This document shows positions 8,319-16,835 of a stretch of DNA of 64,000 nucleotides, piece after piece. Positions within the stretch are counted from its first letter, which is position 1. The number at the start of each line of letters is the position of its first letter. Position numbers and translations under genes: made by a program. A model generated the notes under the pieces. It saw only the letters and a list, made by a program, of their open reading frames with translations, was not told the DNA's origin and searched no databases. The DNA is from Georgenia soli. Its GTDB lineage: Bacteria > Actinomycetota > Actinomycetes > Actinomycetales > Actinomycetaceae. The stretch is from the NCBI RefSeq assembly GCF_002563695.1, contig NZ_PDJI01000003.1, positions 62,001-126,000 on the forward strand. The letters run 5' to 3'.

Positions 8319-9700
8319 CGCGGTGCCCCCTGGAGGTGCTTGGTGATGCAGGCGTCGACGTTGGCTCCGCAGTAGAAGCCCTGGCAGCGGCCGTTGGTGG
8401 CGCGGGTGCGCTTGCTGACGCCGGCGCGGTCGACGGCCGGCACGGTCGCGGTGAGGGCGTCGCGAATCTCGCCGGCGGTGACCCGCTCGCAGAAGCAGAC
8501 GATCTCGCCGAAGGCCGGGTCCTGGGCGATGAGGTCACCGCGCTCGTAGGGTCGCGGCGCATGCTCACCGATGTTCGGCATCAAGGGCGGGTCCGCGACC
8601 TCGACCTTCGCCGTCATGGTGAGGCCGGCGTCCTGCAGGAGGGACTCGACGTGCTCGGCGATGGCCATGGAGGAGGTCAGGCCGGTGGAGCGGATGCCAC
8701 CGACGAGGAGGTAGCGCTGGTCCGGATCTGTGTCGATGAGGTAGTCACCGTGGTCGATGGCGGCCCGCAGTCCGGCGTAGGCGGTGGTGACCTCTTCCTC
8801 GAAGAGGACGGGCATGAGCTTCTCGCCCTTGGTGCGGAGGAACTCGAACCCCCCTTCGGAGGTGCCGGTCGCGGTCTTGTCGTCGAGGTCCTCGGCGGTG
8901 GGGCCGAGCATGACGTTGCCGTAGACGGTGGGGCTGACGAGCACGCCCTTACCGAGCTTGCTCGGCACCGGGAGCACGATCTTGTTCACCAGGGGCCGGG
9001 CGAGCTTGTCGAACACCAGCAGCTCGCCGCGGCGGGGGGTGACGGTGAAGCGGTCGTGCCCCAGGGCGCGGTCCAGGACGTCGGCGCCGAGGCCGGCGGC
9101 GTTGATCAGCCACCGGGTGGTGACCGGGCCCTGGGTGGTGTGCAGGGTCGTGGTGCCGCCCGGGTGCACGTCGACGGCTCGGACCTCGTGCTCTAGCAGG
9201 AGCGTGGCGCCGTTGTCGACCGCTTCGGTGGCGTAGGCGATCGAGGGCGTCCAGGGGCAGATGATCGATTCGTCCGGCACGGACAGCCCGCCGAGCGCGC
9301 CGGGTCCGAGGTCCGGCACGGCGGCGTAGACCTCCTCGGCGGTGAGCCGCTGGCAGTTCTCGTACCCGTTTGCGACGGCCTTGTCCTGCAGGGCAGGGAG
9401 GTTGGCGAGCTCCTCCTCGGTCCAGGCGACCAGGACCGCGCCGGTGCGCTCGAGCGGGATGCCGGTCCGGGCCGCGTAGTCGGCCAGGAGCTGGTAGCCG
9501 CGGCGGACCAGTCGGGACTCCAGGGTGCCGGGTTTGGCGTCGAAGCCGGTGTGCAGGATCGCGGTGTTGGCCTTGCTGGTGCCCTGGCCCACGTCGTTCG
9601 CGGCGTCGAGCAGGGCCACGTTGAGGTCGTACCTGCTTAGAGCCCGCGCGATGGCGGTGCCGACCACGCCAGCCCCGACGATGGTGATGTCGTATGTCAT
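8315..9700 (-). CDS. GlpA-like glycerol-3-phosphate dehydrogenase with C-terminal BFD [2Fe-2S] domain
   Basis: A 461-residue protein. Residues 1 to about 370 form a DAO-type FAD domain (ITIVGAGVVGTAIARALS; the substrate-domain signature RRGELLVFDK and GGIRSTGLTSS near its end). A C-terminal bacterioferritin-associated ferredoxin-like domain carries four cysteines in CFC…CQGFYC spacing, expected to bind [2Fe-2S]. The family oxidises glycerol-3-phosphate (or 2-hydroxyacids/amino acids in relatives) and passes electrons to FAD and Fe-S. The start at 9700 has AAAGGAAG upstream and is coupled to the kinase stop by an ATGA junction. The kinase next door favours glycerol-3-phosphate or a related polyol phosphate as substrate. 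Confidence 0.86.
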   Translation of the reverse strand: MTYDITIVGAGVVGTAIARALSRYDLNVALLDAANDVGQGTSKANTAILHTGFDAKPGTLESRLVRRGYQLLADYAARTGIPLERTGAVLVAWTEEELANLPALQDKAVANGYENCQRLTAEEVYAAVPDLGPGALGGLSVPDESIICPWTPSIAYATEAVDNGATLLLEHEVRAVDVHPGGTTTLHTTQGPVTTRWLINAAGLGADVLDRALGHDRFTVTPRRGELLVFDKLARPLVNKIVLPVPSKLGKGVLVSPTVYGNVMLGPTAEDLDDKTATGTSEGGFEFLRTKGEKLMPVLFEEEVTTAYAGLRAAIDHGDYLIDTDPDQRYLLVGGIRSTGLTSSMAIAEHVESLLQDAGLTMTAKVEVADPPLMPNIGEHAPRPYERGDLIAQDPAFGEIVCFCERVTAGEIRDALTATVPAVDRAGVSKRTRATNGRCQGFYCGANVDACITKHLQGAPR

Positions 9701-11124
9701 CGGTCTTCCTTTGCGACGAGATTGGCCTCCACGGCTGTGCGCCACTGCTTGCGGAACTTCTCCGCTTCGGCGGCGCTCATCCTGGGGCGGTACGTGTGGG
9801 CTGGTGTCCACGGGAGGGGGGCGTCGGCGACGTCGAGGTCTGGGTCCAGAGCGAGTCGTGCGGCGGCTGCGGCGCCGAGGGCGGTGGCGTGGCCGGAGCT
9901 GAAGATGTCGATGGGGGCCTGCAGGAGGTCGGCCTGGCTCTGCATGAGCGTCCGGCTGCGGGTCAGTCCACCGTCGACCCGGAGTCGGAGGAGCGGTTGG
10001 CCAAGTTCCTCCGTGGCCAGGGCTGCCAGCTCAGCGACCTGAGCGCTGATGCCCTCGAGGACGGCCCGGACGATCTCGGGGCGCCCGGTCGAGAGGGTCA
10101 TGCCGGTGAGGAAGGCCCCCGCATCGGGGCGCCACCACGGAGCCGCCAGCCCGGCGAACGACGGTGCGCAAAGCACCCCGTCAGAGGATTCGGCGGCGAT
10201 TGTGTCGAGGTCTGCGGCGGAGGAGATGATGCCGAGATCGCAGAGCCACCTGACCGCGGAGGCGGCCGTGTAGACCTGGCCGTCGGCGCAGTAGGTGGTC
10301 TGTCCACGCAGGGTCCAGGCCACCGAGGTCGTCAGTCCATTGTCAAGCCGTGGGGCGACATCGCCCATGTTGACCAGCAGGAACGCACCAGTGCCATACG
10401 TGCACTTGGCCGTGCCACGCTCGAGGCACTCCTCAGCGAGGAGTGCCGCCTGCTGGTCGACGATCAGTCCGGCCACGGGTACCGGGCTGCCGAACTCGGT
10501 CGTCATACCGACGATCTCGTCGCTGGAGACCAGTCTGGGCAGGCGTTCACCGGTGAGCTCGAAGATCTCGAGGAGGCTTTCGTCCCAGGCCACGCGGTCG
10601 ATATCGAGCAGGAGGGAGCGACTGGCGGTGGAGGTGTCGGTAACGAACTCACCGGTCAGCTGGTGCACCAGCCAGGTGTCGGTCGTCGTCACGACGCCCT
10701 CGCGGGTGAGATTCCGGCGCAGCCACGTCATTTTCGGCGCCGTGAAGTACGGGTCGAGCTTGAGGGCGGTTTTCCGGTGGATCTCGTCGGCGTGCTCGGC
10801 GAGCTCGGCACAAACGCTCTCGGCGCGCCGGTCCTGCCAGGAGATAGCCGTCGTGAGCGGATCTCCGGTCTCGGGGTCCCACGCCAGCACCGTCTCGCCC
10901 TGGTTCGCCAGAGCGACCGCCTCGAGCGTCACTCCAGCACGATCGACAGCTTCGTGAGCGCTGTCGAGAACCGAGAGGAGCAGTTCTTGCGGGTCCTGCT
11001 CCACGGCTCCACCGGCCGAGTACCGCGGCCGTATCTCACGCTCAGCCACGGCCAGGATGCCGCTGTCGTCGACGACGATGGCCTTGGTTCCAGAGGTGCC
11101 CTGATCGATCGCAAGGATCGCCAT
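9697..11124 (-). CDS. FGGY-family carbohydrate kinase, glycerol kinase-like
   Basis: A 475-residue FGGY kinase. The N-terminal phosphate-binding strand reads LAIDQGTSGTKAIVVD, followed by VALANQGETVLAWD and ISWQDRRAE as in glycerol kinases. The central GLIVDQQAALLAE and CTYGTGAFLLVN segments match the phosphate 2/FGGY signature region, and LRVDGGLTRSRTLMQSQADLL is the adenosine motif. It would phosphorylate glycerol or a related polyol with ATP. A start at 11124 is chosen (AAAGGAGC upstream) over one seven codons earlier. It is the first gene of the four-gene operon and lies just downstream of its likely regulator. Confidence 0.88.
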   Translation of the reverse strand: MAILAIDQGTSGTKAIVVDDSGILAVAEREIRPRYSAGGAVEQDPQELLLSVLDSAHEAVDRAGVTLEAVALANQGETVLAWDPETGDPLTTAISWQDRRAESVCAELAEHADEIHRKTALKLDPYFTAPKMTWLRRNLTREGVVTTTDTWLVHQLTGEFVTDTSTASRSLLLDIDRVAWDESLLEIFELTGERLPRLVSSDEIVGMTTEFGSPVPVAGLIVDQQAALLAEECLERGTAKCTYGTGAFLLVNMGDVAPRLDNGLTTSVAWTLRGQTTYCADGQVYTAASAVRWLCDLGIISSAADLDTIAAESSDGVLCAPSFAGLAAPWWRPDAGAFLTGMTLSTGRPEIVRAVLEGISAQVAELAALATEELGQPLLRLRVDGGLTRSRTLMQSQADLLQAPIDIFSSGHATALGAAAAARLALDPDLDVADAPLPWTPAHTYRPRMSAAEAEKFRKQWRTAVEANLVAKEDR

Positions 11125-11191
11125 GGTGTGTTTGCTCCTTTGCACGGTGCGCCGTGGGTGGGCGCGTGGGTGATGCGGCGGTTGCGGACCG

Positions 11192-11956
11192 TCAGGCGAT
11201 CACGAGGTTGATGTCACGGTCAGAGAAGGCATTCCGGAGGCGTTGAGAGACCTGTCGGTCGGAGATCACGCCATCGAGCTCAGTCAGGTCGCACACGCGG
11301 TACGGCGCCCGGGACCCGAGTTTGGAGGAGTCGGCAAGGGCGTAGGAGCGCCGGCTGTTGGCGATCATCACCCGCTTGATCTCCACTTCGACCAGTTCGA
11401 AGTCGGTCAACCCGGCGTCGACATCGACACCGCCGGTGCCGATGAAGGCAACATCGGGATAGATGTCAGCGAGAAACTGCCGGGCCGTCGGGCCGGAGAT
11501 GGCGAGATCTCCCGGGCGGAGCTGGCCTCCCGGCAGCAGAACCGTCGCCCCACTGATTCCAGCGAGCATCTCAGCGATCCGTACCGACGGCGTCACCACC
11601 GTTCCTGTGAACTCCGGACCGATAGACCTGGCCACTGCAGCGGCGGTAGTGCCGATGTCGATGAACACGGTGCGGGTCGACTCCATCAAACGGGCCGCTG
11701 CCTTGGCGACCTGCTCCTTCTCCTTGCTGGCGAGCGTCACGCGAGCATCGAACGGAGGTTCCGTTCCTGGCGTCGCCGGAGTCTTCAGTGCCCCACCGCG
11801 CACCCTGAGCAAGGAACCAGCCCGCTCTAAGTGCTCCAGGTCCCGCCGGACCGTCTCCACCGAGACCCCGAGAACGTCCACGAGCTCCTCGGTCTGGACC
11901 GATTCCTGGTCACGCACTATCTCCAGGATTCGAGACCGCCGTGACGCAGCAAGCAT
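11192..11956 (-). CDS. DeoR-family transcriptional regulator
   Basis: A 254-residue regulator. The N-terminal DeoR helix-turn-helix reads RRSRILEIVRDQESVQTEELVDVLGVSVETVRRDLEHLE in its full length (residues about 6-45), followed by the family's LLRVRGGA loop. The C-terminal DeoRC sensor domain has VFIDIGTTAAAVA and VAFIGTGGVD, which bind phosphorylated sugars or polyols. It lies 67 bases before the kinase in the same direction and likely represses the operon until a phosphorylated intermediate accumulates. Its own promoter lies in the divergent region with the HAD gene. Confidence 0.9.
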   Translation of the reverse strand: MLAASRRSRILEIVRDQESVQTEELVDVLGVSVETVRRDLEHLERAGSLLRVRGGALKTPATPGTEPPFDARVTLASKEKEQVAKAAARLMESTRTVFIDIGTTAAAVARSIGPEFTGTVVTPSVRIAEMLAGISGATVLLPGGQLRPGDLAISGPTARQFLADIYPDVAFIGTGGVDVDAGLTDFELVEVEIKRVMIANSRRSYALADSSKLGSRAPYRVCDLTELDGVISDRQVSQRLRNAFSDRDINLVIA

Positions 11957-12219
11957 CCAGTTCTCCTATAGAGCCCGCAGGACTGCCCGCGTTTGCCCGA
12001 GCCTGCCTGATACTGACCGAAGATGCCCGCTAGTGTGGGCTCTGCGCTAGCGCATGTCAATCCCACTTTTCGTGGACCTACGTCCCGGGTACAGGGAGCA
12101 GAGCACCTGCGCGACAGTGCGTCGCCTAACCCCGGGCCGTAGCACAACACCGAGCCGAGTCCGGCAGGGCGTCGGCTAGCGTGATCGCCGTATTCATACG
12201 GACCCTGGGAGGGCCAGTA
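11957..12219. promoter_or_regulatory. Divergent control region between deoR-type gene and HAD gene
   Basis: The region contains a perfect 12-bp palindrome, TGCGCTAGCGCA (12043-12054). Three direct copies of TGCCCG lie at 11984, 11994 and 12024, the first two spaced 10 bp, one helical turn. DeoR-type proteins often bind spaced direct repeats, so these are candidate operators; this is inference. No clear sigma-70 hexamers were found. A GTG at 12181 in frame with the HAD gene is an alternative start. Confidence 0.45.
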
Positions 12220-12894
12220 ATGGGAGAGGAGTCGCCCGTCGGCGCCCTAGGAGAGGTCGTCGTCTTCGACCTGGACGGCGTCATCTACCGGGGCGACACC
12301 TTCTTCCGGTTCATCCTGAACTTGCTCCGCGCCAATCCGGCGAGGTTGACCCCGCCCTTGCTACGGATCTTTCCTGCGGGCGTGGGCTCCCTGGTGCGCC
12401 CCCATGCACGAGGTGCCGTGCTGGGCAGGTTCGTCCGGGCGGCGGTCGGGCACATGTCCCTGGATCAGTACCAGGACGCAGCCGCCGCCTTCGGTCGTCG
12501 GCTCGCACACGCCGAAGGCGCCGTTGCCGCTGCGTTGCACGCGATCGATTCGCACCTGAAAGCGGGGGCCACAGTCGTCGTAGCTACAGCGTCGGAGATC
12601 ACGCTCGCCCGCGCCTACCTGGACGGGGTCGGCCTCAACCACGTCGCCGTAGTCGGATCACGCATCGCTGTCCCCGCCGCGGGATTCAGCGAGCATGCCC
12701 GGGGAGCAAACAAGGTGGCAGCTCTAAAGGTTGCGGGGTACCTGCCTCCGTTCGCGCAGGTCTACACCGACTCTGCTGCTGATCTACCGCTGCTGGCACA
12801 TGCAGCAGTCCCCGTCCTCGTCAACGCCAGCCCGCAAACTCGCGCAAGAGCGAAGGAGTATCTGGGCACACGTCCCCGCGAGTTGGAATGGTGA
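12220..12894 (+). CDS. HAD-family phosphatase (SerB/HAD-IB-like)
   Basis: A 224-residue HAD hydrolase. Motif I is VVFDLDGVIYRGDTFF (nucleophile first Asp), motif II is VVVATASEI (Ser/Thr position), a lysine lies in ANKVAALK, and motif III is YTDSAADLPLL. The helical cap between motifs I and II fits the HAD-IB/SerB-like group. The ATG at 12220 is favoured by GGGAGG six bases upstream. It is divergent from the DeoR regulator of the polyol operon and could remove phosphate from an intermediate, but nothing in the sequence defines its substrate. Confidence 0.85.
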   Translation: MGEESPVGALGEVVVFDLDGVIYRGDTFFRFILNLLRANPARLTPPLLRIFPAGVGSLVRPHARGAVLGRFVRAAVGHMSLDQYQDAAAAFGRRLAHAEGAVAAALHAIDSHLKAGATVVVATASEITLARAYLDGVGLNHVAVVGSRIAVPAAGFSEHARGANKVAALKVAGYLPPFAQVYTDSAADLPLLAHAAVPVLVNASPQTRARAKEYLGTRPRELEW

Positions 12895-12903
12895 CGAAAC
12901 CGC

Positions 12904-12927
12904 GGTTCAAGCCGAGTCGCTTGAACC
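12904..12927. terminator. Hairpin between convergent HAD and primase genes
   Basis: A 9-bp perfect stem, GGTTCAAGC / GCTTGAACC, with a 6-base loop, placed between the stop of the HAD gene (12894) and the convergent stop of the primase gene (12947). Probably bidirectional. Confidence 0.6.
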
Positions 12928-12946
12928 TGGAATCCCTGGTGCCGCG

Positions 12947-14992
12947 CTACGCGGCAGTCCGCCTCGCTGGTGGCCTCGCGTGAACTTCATCATCCAGGAC
13001 AGACCGCTGCTGGACTCCGGTGAGTAGTTCACGGCGGGCTGCTGCGTAGTCAGCACGTCCATCGGGTCGTCGGGGGTGTGCACCGTAGATGTTGGTGCCG
13101 TCGGCGGGCAGGAGCGCGAGCTGGCCCGGGCCGGGGCGCCGGCCGGGGGAGGTGCGGCGTGGTGCGCGCATCCACTCTTGTTCGGCCTGCCACCACGCCC
13201 ACAGCTCCCGCTCGATGCGGTAGCGGGCCGCTCGGTCGCGGAGCCGGCCGTGGGTGCCGAGGTGGCGTGCGGCTGTGTCGCGTCGGTCGCGGTCGCTGCG
13301 GATCCAGCCGTCGACGGTCCGAGTGACGAGTCGGAAGGTGGCGAGTCGCTCGAGCGTGTAGCTAGTGCGGGAAGGTGTGGCTCCGGTTGCTGCGGCGAGC
13401 TGAGCAAGGGTGAGTGCTTCGTCTGTGGTCCGGGCGTAGATGTTTCCTGCGTGGTGGCCAAGACCCCCGGCTGGAGTGAAGGCGTCATGTGCACTGGCCT
13501 GGGTGCGCGCGGCGAGCTCGGCGAGCAGCGTGGAGCGGTGGGCGGCCCCGGCCCCTTCGGGGCGCGGGTCCGCTTGTGACCGACTTGTGCCTACGTTCCT
13601 GTGGATTTCGTTCCTGGGGTCGACCGTCCAGTGCGCGGCGTGGGGTCCGTCGGCCGGGCGGGTCTGGTTGATCCAGCCCTCCTCCGCCAGGCGTAGGAGC
13701 GCGGTGCGCGCCGTCTCGCGCCCGATACCGGCCAGGAGGGCGAGGCGGCGGATGTCGGCCTCGACCTCCGCGGTCAGGGCCTGGACGGCGAGCATGCAGA
13801 GCACGTCCAGGACCCGGCGGTCGGTGGGGCCGCTGCGGGTGGCCCAACGGCCGGGGGAGGTGTCAGCGCGGGCCTGGACCTCGTGCACGTGGGCGGCGAT
13901 GGCGCCGGCGCGGGCGTCGAAGGTGGGGTCGTCGCCGGTGTTGCGGGCGGTGGCTGCGACGTAACGCACGGCCTTGTGCCACTGCCGGCGCAGCACCGCG
14001 GCGCCGCTGTCCGGCCCGCTGGCCGGGCGGGGGGTGCGGCTGGAGCGGTCCCGGCGGGTGCGCACGTGCTCCAGGCCCGGTGCGGAGGCGGCCAGGGCGG
14101 CGACGTCCTCGTGGTGCCAGCGGGCGGCGGCCGCGCCGATCAGGACACGCCAGAGAACGGCTGAGGCGTCGCCGGAGGCGGCGTCCTCGGCCAGGGCGGC
14201 CGCTGAGGCGGCGGGAAGGGCTCGCTTGGGGCCGGGGAGGTAGAGGTGGCCGTGAGCGTCGACGGGGACCGGCTGGTGGAGCTCGATCTCGCCGACGGGC
14301 TCATGGTGGTCGACCAGGCGGGCGAGTGCGGCGACGAAGGCGGTCAGCTGCGCGGCCGTGACGGTGGGTCGCGCCAGGGTCTCCAGCGACCCGGCGAGGA
14401 CGGTGGAGGCGCCGCCGTGGCGGTGGGGGGCGCCGGGAGGGCGGACGCACCCGGTGTTCGGGTTCGACAGGGGAGCGAGGTCGAGGGTCGGGCACAGCGT
14501 CTTCGCCAAGCGGCCCATGCTCGCTACCGTCTCGGCGGCTACTTCCTCGCTCAGAGCCAGCCAGACGTGCCGGCCACCTCCCGGGCCGGACTCGCACACC
14601 ACGTGGGGGAGGCGGGAGGCCTCGAGCAGGCCAACGAGCGTCTCCGCGTCGCGCGCGGCCGCGGCCGGGTCGTCCTTGGCGTCGAGGTCGAACGCGATCA
14701 GGCGGAACCGCCCGCTCTGGTCGGCCAAGTAGACGGCCCAGGGCTGCTCCGGGACGGCTGCGGTGATCGGCGTGTGCCCGGTGTAGAGGTTCAGCGTCAC
14801 GCCGTAGGCATCGACGGTGGCCACACGCACACGGCCGCGCGGACTCATCGCGGCCGTGAGGGACCACGCGTCGGCACGCGACACGCCCATGAAACTTTGG
14901 CGTGCGGGTGCGGGGCGTCGGGGAGCAGATGCAGGTATGGTGGGCTCCGAACGTAGGACACACCTGAGGGTGTGTTTGGTCTGGCCCTTCAC
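12947..14992 (-). CDS. Archaeo-eukaryotic-type primase / replication protein with C-terminal winged-helix parts
   Basis: A protein of up to 681 residues. The N-terminal third looks like a primase-polymerase (AEP) core: FDLDAKDD supplies the metal-binding D-x-D, GPGGGRHVWLA the nucleotide-binding S/GGGxH-type motif, and a third strand reads GCVRPPGAPHRHGG. The middle and C-terminal parts contain helix-turn-helix-like segments (RRLALLAGIGRETARTALLRL and LAQLAAATGATPSRTSYTLERL). Such proteins act as replication initiators or primases on actinobacterial plasmids and conjugative elements. The start is uncertain: ATG at 14890 (MGVSRADAW) loses nothing conserved, and neither start has a strong ribosome site. 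It sits beside the ParA-like and conjugation genes, supporting a replication role. Confidence 0.78.
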   Translation of the reverse strand: MKGQTKHTLRCVLRSEPTIPASAPRRPAPARQSFMGVSRADAWSLTAAMSPRGRVRVATVDAYGVTLNLYTGHTPITAAVPEQPWAVYLADQSGRFRLIAFDLDAKDDPAAAARDAETLVGLLEASRLPHVVCESGPGGGRHVWLALSEEVAAETVASMGRLAKTLCPTLDLAPLSNPNTGCVRPPGAPHRHGGASTVLAGSLETLARPTVTAAQLTAFVAALARLVDHHEPVGEIELHQPVPVDAHGHLYLPGPKRALPAASAAALAEDAASGDASAVLWRVLIGAAAARWHHEDVAALAASAPGLEHVRTRRDRSSRTPRPASGPDSGAAVLRRQWHKAVRYVAATARNTGDDPTFDARAGAIAAHVHEVQARADTSPGRWATRSGPTDRRVLDVLCMLAVQALTAEVEADIRRLALLAGIGRETARTALLRLAEEGWINQTRPADGPHAAHWTVDPRNEIHRNVGTSRSQADPRPEGAGAAHRSTLLAELAARTQASAHDAFTPAGGLGHHAGNIYARTTDEALTLAQLAAATGATPSRTSYTLERLATFRLVTRTVDGWIRSDRDRRDTAARHLGTHGRLRDRAARYRIERELWAWWQAEQEWMRAPRRTSPGRRPGPGQLALLPADGTNIYGAHPRRPDGRADYAAARRELLTGVQQRSVLDDEVHARPPARRTAA

Positions 14993-15032
14993 CGCCCGCC
15001 GCCAAGCAAGAGGGTGAAGGACTTGGACTCAG

Positions 15033-15056
15033 GGGCCGGCCCTTCGGGGCCGGCCC
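15033..15056. terminator. Strong hairpin with TTCG loop
   Basis: A perfect 10-bp stem GGGCCGGCCC on both sides of a TTCG tetraloop. It follows the stop of the CopG-like gene (15073) in the minus direction and separates the 18.8-15.1 kb minus-strand block from the primase gene. Confidence 0.85.
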
Positions 15057-15072
15057 ACTCACATTTGTGGGC

Positions 15073-15309
15073 TTATGCGGTCTTGCTAAGACCCTCCAAG
15101 TTGTAGGGAAGCAGTGCGCCCTGCCCGTTGTCGGGGCGGGGCGTGCTGGACAGGTGGTCCCCGAGCACCCGGACGAGGTACTCGGTCACGGAGATCTCCA
15201 GGGCCGATGCGCGGTCCTCGATCTCCGTTGCCATGTCCAGCGGTAGGCGTGCCGGAAGCTGCTTACGTGGGCCCTTGCTGGGGCGCCCACCGAGGTACGT
15301 CTTCGCCAT
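15073..15309 (-). CDS. Small CopG/RHH-like DNA-binding protein
   Basis: A 78-residue basic protein starting MAKTYLGGRPSKGPRKQLPA. The core LPARLPLDMATEIEDRASALEISVTEYLVRVLGDHL has the strand-helix-helix pattern of ribbon-helix-helix proteins (LPLDMATEIEDRA… resembles the plasmid CopG/ParG type). A GGTGGGGG ribosome site precedes the ATG at 15309; a longer frame to 15402 is open but would overlap the next gene. It is directly downstream of the ParA-like ATPase, where ParB/ParG-like partners usually lie, so it may be the centromere-binding partner. Assignment by pattern only. Confidence 0.65.
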   Translation of the reverse strand: MAKTYLGGRPSKGPRKQLPARLPLDMATEIEDRASALEISVTEYLVRVLGDHLSSTPRPDNGQGALLPYNLEGLSKTA

Positions 15310-15398
15310 GCCCCCACCTTGCCGGTAACAGTTACCCGAAATGCGGAGGCGGATCGGCGTGTCGTGGGCCACGCGCCGCCCCCGGCGGTTTCTGGACG

Positions 15399-16823
15399 TC
15401 ACAGCCCACCTGCCACGGCGGCCGCGGCGCGCAGCCAGGCGCGCTTGGTGCGCTTGTCGAGGGCGTCGTAGTGCAGGGGCCGGCCGGAGAGCTTGGGGTC
15501 GTAGGGGATCGCCACGGCCTCGCGAGCGATTCGGGAGAAGCCTTCGGTGATGGCCTTGGGGCCGGCCTCGTTGGTCGAGGCGTGGGAGACGATCACGACG
15601 GCGTTCTCGGCCAGGGCGGCGGAGTGGGCGTCGCGGCGGGAGAGTTCGTCGAGGAGGAGGCGTCCGGACTCGGCGTGCTCCTCGCGGGTGGTGGTGGCGA
15701 CGACGAGCTGGTCGGTGTGGTCGATCATGCGCAGCCAGGACTCGGCGGACTCGTCGTTGCCGGAGTCGATGATGATCAGCCGGAAGTACTTCGCAGCGAC
15801 GGTGTGCAGGGCGTCGAAGTTAGCGGCGGTGATGCGCTGGTCGGTGGCGAGGACCTCGGGGTGGGAGCGCAGCACGTCGTACTTGTCGCGGGTCTGGTGG
15901 TGGACGTAGTGCGCGAGCTCGGCCGCACGGGCATCCGGTGCAAGGAGGGCGTCGGTGCGGGGGAGGAGGTCGAGGACGGTGTTCTCGTGCGGGCCCTGCT
16001 CGGTGCGCCACCCCAGGGTGCCGCGCGTGGGGTTGTTGTCCCACGCCAGGACGCCGGAGCCGCCGTAGCGGGCCAGGAGCGCGCTGAGCAGGATGGTCGT
16101 GGGCGTCTTGTTCGCTCCGCCCTTGCCGTTGACGATCGCGATGGTGCGCGGCCCGCGCCAGTGCTGGGAGACAGAGCGCTGGTCGGCGCGCTCGGCTAGC
16201 TCGGCGGGGGAGGGCTGGATCTTGATCCCGACGCGGGCGAGCAGGCCGCGCCAGCCCGCCTCGGGCGGGGCCTCGTCGCGGTTCTCGGTCAGGAAGGACC
16301 GGCTGAGTGCCTCGCGCCGGGTCATCGGCGCGGGGGAGGATCCGGTCGCCTGCGGCTCGGGTGCTTCCTGGACCCAGGCTGCCGTGCCCGCCGCGGCCAG
16401 GGTGGCCGCGGGCGCCGGCGGCGAGACAGTCTCGGGCTCGGCGGTGATCACGGCCGCCGGGGCGGCGACCTGGTGGTCGTCTCCGTTGAGTCGTTGCACC
16501 TCTCTCCTTGAAGGCGAGGCCGTGTCCTCGGCCCGTGCCCGGCGCGTGCGGCGTGCCTCAGGCTCGGGCTGCTCGATGGCCTCGACGTGTCCGTCCGGGT
16601 GGACGATCAGCGGCCAGGTGCCGTCGGGGTCGGTGGCGTTGACCTTGACCGGCCGGTTGACCGACTGTGCGGTCTCGGCGACCTTGGCGAGGATCGCCTG
16701 GCGCACGGTGGCGACGGAATCGCCGGTCACGGGGTGGGAGGTGCCGTTGATGGTGACCTCGCCGCCGTCGGGTCGGGCGATGGCGGTCACGTGCGGCCAG
16801 TCGGGTACGGGTGTGGTGGTCAA
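15399..16823 (-). CDS. ParA/MinD-like ATPase with altered P-loop
   Basis: A 474-residue protein. Residues 1 to about 200 are a proline/alanine-rich N-terminal region with no recognised domain. The C-terminal half is a ParA/MinD-type ATPase: IAIVNGKGGANKTPTTILLSALLA (Walker A box KGGANKTP in place of the usual KGGVGKTT), then VLAWDNNPTRGTLGWR (A' position), LIIIDSGNDESAESW (Walker B) and QLVVATTTREEHAES. The signature lysine and P-loop lysine are kept, but the glycine before it is Asn and the last Thr is Pro. Similar proteins occur in actinobacterial conjugative elements, and their role (partition, or positioning of the transfer machine) is not settled. It is in one block with the M23 peptidase. 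Confidence 0.82.
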   Translation of the reverse strand: MTTTPVPDWPHVTAIARPDGGEVTINGTSHPVTGDSVATVRQAILAKVAETAQSVNRPVKVNATDPDGTWPLIVHPDGHVEAIEQPEPEARRTRRARAEDTASPSRREVQRLNGDDHQVAAPAAVITAEPETVSPPAPAATLAAAGTAAWVQEAPEPQATGSSPAPMTRREALSRSFLTENRDEAPPEAGWRGLLARVGIKIQPSPAELAERADQRSVSQHWRGPRTIAIVNGKGGANKTPTTILLSALLARYGGSGVLAWDNNPTRGTLGWRTEQGPHENTVLDLLPRTDALLAPDARAAELAHYVHHQTRDKYDVLRSHPEVLATDQRITAANFDALHTVAAKYFRLIIIDSGNDESAESWLRMIDHTDQLVVATTTREEHAESGRLLLDELSRRDAHSAALAENAVVIVSHASTNEAGPKAITEGFSRIAREAVAIPYDPKLSGRPLHYDALDKRTKRAWLRAAAAVAGGL

Positions 16824-16835
16824 GGTTCCCCCTCG

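Noticed and set aside
6960..8375. A 471-codon plus-strand frame over the flavoprotein genes
   Set aside because: Gly/Asp/Val-rich shadow of the minus-strand flavoprotein, whose FAD motifs are unmistakable.
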